From Mactra quadrangularis (taxonomy: Eukaryota > Mollusca > Bivalvia > Venerida > Mactridae): a stretch of 64,000 bases of DNA. Positions within the stretch are counted from its first letter, which is position 1, and each line of letters starts with the position of its first letter. Shown one piece after another: positions 59,074-64,000 of the stretch. The stretch spans positions 13,354,560 to 13,418,559 of the forward strand of contig CM046293.1 of NCBI GenBank assembly GCA_025267735.1. Direction: 5' to 3'. Made by a program: the position numbers and the translations under genes. Below the pieces are notes generated by a model, which worked only from the letters and a program-made list of their open reading frames with translations, did not search any database and was not told the origin of the DNA.

Positions 59074-60781
59074 TTATATAAGTATTAATTTATAGAGCAC
59101 AATGATATAACTGTGAATAATTGTAGAGACATAAAATAGTCGGTTATACTTGTTTTAAGTTAAATATTTAACTATGTGAATAGATAATTTAGAATAATGA
59201 AAAGCCTCATTGCGTCATCTTTACTTATTCTTTACCAACCATTAAGTAATCCACATAATCCAAAATGAGATTTCTGAATTGTAATTAACATACACATTGT
59301 TCTCAATGTCTTTTTAACGACAGTTCTAATAAATCCTATATCGTAATTATACAATACTAGGAGTTTGAGATATAGTTATTCTATTGGCAAAGGTGTTATG
59401 TTCAAATTCAACATTACACCAAGTCTCAGACTAATTGTCTTTTATTGCCATTTTCCTAAGTTTATACGTCGTATTGACAACATTTTGTGACTGAATTTTT
59501 TAGTCTACGTGCTATTTTTTTTCCATGAGATATTATATTTTACATTAGAGCTTTTCTGGATAATAACTATCATAGCAAATTTGCAACAAATAATTACGCA
59601 TCGCGTTACAAATTGTTTGTTAAAAGTATTTGCTAAACTCATAAAATGATGGTGCTTTACTTTGAGGGGATGTCTAGTCATTGTAAAAAGAAATCAAATA
59701 ATTTTAAATGACATAACAAGACCATGGTCAAATAGTTTAAAATTTTTGATTAAGCACAATTTTTGTACAAGCAGGTATATTACTAAGTGGACCCAGACAA
59801 ATATGTCTGATTTTTACAAGCTTCAAATATCGCATCAACTTTAACTTCCAACAGTATCGTTGTGATAACCTATATCAATAGAAAATTAAATAAGTTATGC
59901 ACGCAGAAACTTATAGACAAATGTATCAGTCCATATGTGATCTTGATTTTCTAGCTAGAAGCAATAAAAAATCAATTTTAGTCATTAATTTTAAACTTAA
60001 CATGCAAATGAACATAGGTTGCAAGTTCCTTACAAAGCAAATAACTTAATGATGCTTCTTAATATGATGAAATTGTTCTTTTACGACCAATGCTTTGGTG
60101 TTTCAGTCCTATAAGGCCCATTAATGGCTTATTTAAATTTAAAATGCGTGATTGTGGATAATAAAAAGATGTTAAGATTTCCGAACTGGTCGTTGTCTAT
60201 GCGATGCGATAATATTACTTGTAATGTGTTGTTGTCGAGAGTCAATTATCTAGATATACCTATTAATGAAGACTCAAAGTCTGTCATAAGTGTTCAAGGA
60301 CGAAAACATCTTAAACTTCATTTCCTGAATGAATCGTAATTTAACACTTAAAATACATTTCGTGTCTTAAGTTTGCTTCAAGGTTGAAGATCAATATAGA
60401 TAAAATTGTCTTTGTCTATGTTTACGGATTTAGTTGAGTGTTTAAGATCGTGAAGACAATCAAACTTTTTAACACACTGGAAGATATTAAAAATATCAAG
60501 ATGAAATCTCAGAAACTCCAAGTTGCAGCTATGTTACAATAAGTCACAAAAGGGCACGTTAGGACACTTGTTTGATTTTGTTTCATTGTTAAGGTGAAGT
60601 TGTTGACCTTGTGTAGGGGTATGTGATAACTTGCCATGAACAAGCTTACAAACAATTTAGCTTGGATTAGCTGGCGTCTACAAAGTGACCATAATTTGTG
60701 TTAAAGAATACAAAGGAATGAACGAATCAGTGAAGAAAGTATGTTCTTTATCAATAGCAACAAACATCAAAATTAAACATA

Positions 60782-61787
60782 CGAGGGGTGATTGATAAAT
60801 TCGCGGAATTCCCTTCTAAAATATTTACCCTTTTGTCGAACCACATTAAAAGTCAAATAAGTGTAAAACAATTTAATTGCATTTTCACAATCATATTCGT
60901 GAACAGATCATGATTAAGTGAAAAGAATAAATGGTATCCATAGCAACCACTGTTAGGTCACTTGAAGCACGCTATTTTTTCACCTATTTTGAAAACATTA
61001 AACATGGTATTACGCACTAAATTTTGGTACGAATTATGCGCCAACATTAATTACACTAGTGTTATGTCTCGACATCATTTCCTGAAAGTTTCATGAAAAA
61101 GTTTTGAATGGTTATTGCATGGCAGAGATTTTAGAGTCATGGCTTCGAAACAACGAATGACGTCAACAGACCATTTTTAGTTGGGCACAGTAATAAATTG
61201 TTGTGTTTGACTCAATTTGTCACCTGCAGATACGCTTAAACAAATTAAAACTGCTGAAACATTATCAATATGTGGAAAAACATTTGTCTACAAATGGCAC
61301 CTGAGGTTGAGGGAAGGTAGAACATGGGTATTTGACGAATAAAGACCAGGTCAACTGACACTGACAGTCACTGTTAGAAAGGCAGCGTGAGTGGAAATAC
61401 TTCTAGATAAGGATTGATGGCTTACAGTGTGCTGTATTGCACAAGATAATTATGTATTCATTCAGGAATACTTCAAGGTTACATTTTATCTGTGGGTACA
61501 TAACCATAGAAAGTGTAAGGAAATAGGTGGTGATTATGTGCAGAAAGTAAGTAGGAAACTTGACTTTGACGTTTAAGTATCCCATTGATGACGTCGGCGT
61601 GCTTCAAGTACGGTATACTAGTGTTGTAAAATGTTTCATAGAAACTTTATTTTCCAATGTATCAAGAAAATATTTGGGCTTTATATCAGTTTTTGGTAAA
61701 TGTACAGAATGATGTATTTTGTTTTTTCCTATATCATCCTGTGTAGCATTAATAAATAAATTCCTCGAACTTTCCAATCACCCCTCG
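60782..61787 (+). mobile_element. Mariner-like element, internally deleted
   Basis: TIRs CGAGGGGTGATTGATAAATT at 60782 and CGAGGGGTGATTGGAAAGTT inverted from 61787 match over about 27 bp, flanked by TA (60780-60781, 61788-61789). Unit 1 shows the empty site, with GTGTAGGTAATCCGATAAGG directly continuing the left flank near 47660. At 1006 bp it is shorter than a full mariner. Confidence 0.93.
61139..61580 (+). pseudogene. Mariner transposase relic lacking the catalytic core
   Basis: From a plausible ATG at 61139 (MASKQR), stops and shifts interrupt recognisable blocks: KTFVYKWHLRLREGR near 61275-61315 (family 'xVYxWHKRFKEGR'), RPGQLT, ILLDKD then WLTVCCIAQD near 61410-61440 (family 'DRRLTVRxIAxE'). 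Then directly a C-terminal NHRKCKEIGGDYVQK near 61503-61550 (family 'WxKCIExxGDYVEK'). The DD34D domain between them is deleted and the gene is dead. Confidence 0.85.
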
Positions 61788-62655
61788 TAGTGTAGGTAAT
61801 CCGATAAGGTACTGATAATTTGAAATGACAAGAACGAATATAGGAACAAGTAAATAATGATACTTTTATCATCATTTTATGGAATCAATTAATTTCATTT
61901 CGGTTTGTTTTCTGTACATAAAATGCCTAAGCTTGATATTGTGATGAAAGTAATAAAACTAATATGACATGTTTTAAAGATACACATAACACGAGTAGAA
62001 TTTTCAAAAAATATTTATTTATTCCTATTCCATCTGGTACATTTCAGTTTTTTATGCTTTTGCTGATACAGAAATGAAGGCCAGAGTTACTTACCGCATC
62101 AAATTGAGCGAGTGATTAATTTTTGTGTTAGTTTACAAGACTATTTTACCTTAATACAGATTGATGGGCTGTCTTCATCGTCCAGTAATTAAACGAACAA
62201 CTGTATACAAAAAATTGTTCATAGATATACGAGAGTCGATCCCTTAACTATAACTGTCGGTCTTGTGGTACTGGTTTTATTCAAAGAACCACGAATGCTA
62301 GGTAAGATAAATTAACCGCCGTAACATGATCATAAAATTGAGTAGACAAAATGTTAATCCCCATTTAACAATGTTGAATGAAACACGATGTAGATCGCCA
62401 TGTATTATCAAGCTTACACACCTAAATATTGTCATTTTAAGTTTCACTATCGCTGATTTTCAGTGAAGAATCCGGATGAAGATTTGAAATTCTGATTGAT
62501 GGGAAAACTTCTGAAACAACTTTAAATTACATTCTTAGGGAACAATAGAAATTCGATGTTTCAAATGATAATGATATATCGAATATTTTGTCTAAGAAAT
62601 ACCCATCAAACCATTTAGTTATTCACAAGTAAGTTCTAAAATCCAATTTATTACA

Positions 62656-64000
62656 TTTAAATGTGGCGAGTCATTATTCGTCATTATTCACACAAGAGAA
62701 TTTCGACATAAAAAATTACGTCAATGATAAGGAAGTGACGCACTACATTTGTCTGGTGGCATAAGACAAACAATGCTAAAATAAGTAGAGAATGATGTTT
62801 AGAATGAGAAATGTATAGTCTCCAATATCTTTAATGAACATAAAAAATAATTATTCATTGCTACTGATACGATAGAAATGGACTAATGAGATATCAAAAC
62901 ACGTTATCCATATCCATATACATGTATATGCTTTTAAAGTTTAACAGTATTGTATTTCAAATGTAAATATTTCTATCGTCTAGAGATGTTAACATTGATA
63001 CTTAATTTCTTTTTTGTTTGCTCATATCAATAATGATACAAAATGATGGTATTAATGTTCCATTGCGGTTTTTATTTCAGTCAGTAGTTTCAATCCTCTG
63101 TCTTTTTTAATTGGCAATCGTTGCAACATCGGAAATTACAAGTACCTGTAATACACACGTTTGATATTTCCATACAGATAAGATAGATACCAGATTATCA
63201 AAGTAAAGACACGTAGTCATTATGTTTAAACCCTAATAATAAGCAAAATCATGTCATTCTTGTAAAATGATATCTGTATGCATCGATTGCTGCATTATAT
63301 GAAAACACTGAGCAGTTGTATTTCTCATGTTATAAATGCATGGCGCCGGTATCGACGATCTTCCGAATGAAAATGACAGAGTCAGATATAAAATGTTACT
63401 AAATATAAAATGATTACAGGACTTTAACAATTTGATGAATTCACAATATTTACTCTAGGCTCTGTGAATAAAAGAATATCGACACACTGTGGCCAGGCCT
63501 GTAAACAATAGTATTTATTTTTTATTGGAATCTTATTCAATGACAATTTTGTATGAAGATATCACATAGTAGTATAATTACACATTGATTGAATAATATA
63601 TAAAAGCAGAAACAATAGTAACAATAGTAAAACTTCCAAAAATTCACAGAAATCACAATGACGTTTCTAGGAATGTTATATCATAAAACAACTACCCATG
63701 TTTTAATGCTACTATAACAATAGTGATGACATAATTGTAAACGCTAAGTATCTTGTTAAGTAATTTAGAGATAGATTATAAACTGTTATAGAATAAAATC
63801 AAAACACATGATATTAAAATCCTTTGATAAAATTTAACATTAGAAAACTCTACAAACATAATGTAGCTCTACTAACTAATACGAAATGTTGTTCAGCTGA
63901 ACCCTTTGAATGTATGACATCTAAATTATTCTTGAACAAATACTTTATTTTTTTCAATCATTATTGTCGCATATTATAGCAATTGATGTAACTTAACTTA
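62656..64000. repeat. Segmental tandem duplication, unit 3 (cut by window end)
   Basis: Matches 48870-50160 of unit 2 base for base over long runs, including GTCATTATTCGTCATTATTC and GGAAGTGACGCACTACATTT, with fewer differences than unit 1 shows. Its last bases match the start of the 50.1-kb block, so the unit continues beyond the window. Confidence 0.9.
63287..63385 (+). promoter_or_regulatory. TATA + GCATGGCGCCG module, unit 3 'A' site
   Basis: GCTGCATTATATGAAAAC (TATA box weakened) near 63290, GCATGGCGCCG at 63338-63348, then GTATCGACGATCTTCC. Confidence 0.25.

Larger units (their letters stand above)
48870..62655. repeat. Segmental tandem duplication, unit 2
   Basis: Aligns with unit 1 in the same order and orientation. 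Pairs include 50.1 with 34.0, 50.5 with 38.4, 51.4 with 39.3, 52.8 with 39.7, 53.9 with 40.7, 54.6 with 41.2, 56.3 with 43.4, 57.2 with 44.3, 60.1 with 47.0 and 62.2 with 48.4 kb. It carries its own insertions: a 1.0-kb block at 51.75-52.78, a SINE at 53.4, a local duplication at 54.18, a 596-bp TIR element at 58.5 and a mariner at 60.8. Identity varies by block. Spot-checked stretches are clearly alignable with scattered substitutions. Confidence 0.9.

Overview
This looks like AT-rich nuclear DNA from an invertebrate, most likely a bivalve or other mollusc. That is an inference. It rests on several short repeat families ending in tails such as GCGCCGTAAAAC(C)(CAAA)n or GGCGTTAAACCCAAC, on tRNA-headed SINEs, and on mariner relics. 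I see no complete protein-coding gene, no bona fide tRNA or rRNA gene, and nothing bacterial. Most of the open reading frames are chance or lie inside repeats.

Left part (1-26.4 kb): a decayed LINE reverse transcriptase on the minus strand runs off the left edge, with an unidentified coding relic beside it on the plus strand. After that comes a dense set of small repeats: SINEs, at least six TIR/MITE-type elements, a decayed 1.4-kb mariner, a 169-bp foldback hairpin, and three G-rich arrays built on pentamers. The arrays are a near-perfect (GCAGG)n at 8.9 kb, a 20-bp minisatellite at 12.8 kb and a degenerate array at 23.4 kb. A run of seven RFX X-box-like palindromes lies at 17.8-18.8 kb. One stretch at 16.64-16.79 kb has the look of a real internal exon.

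Right part (26.4-64.0 kb): a tandem segmental duplication dominates. Unit 1 is 26.4-48.9 kb, unit 2 is 48.9-62.7 kb, and unit 3 starts at 62.7 kb and leaves the window. The units align along most of their length by eye and differ by indels of hundreds to thousands of bases. Several of these can be read as later transposon insertions with an empty site in the sister unit: an hAT-like MITE in unit 1, and a 596-bp TIR element and a mariner in unit 2. Unit 1 also holds a nested duplication of about 1.9 kb. A GC-rich 11-mer, GCATGGCGCCG, recurs at matching places in the units, and in three of five cases a TATA-like box lies about 43-45 bp upstream.

The only segment resembling a known protein domain in one open frame is an 80-codon OTU/C76-like cysteine-protease fragment at 32.2 kb, probably transposon-derived. 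Overall the window reads as an intergenic or intronic repeat-rich region with recent local duplication. Whether the duplicated block carries transcribed units is open.
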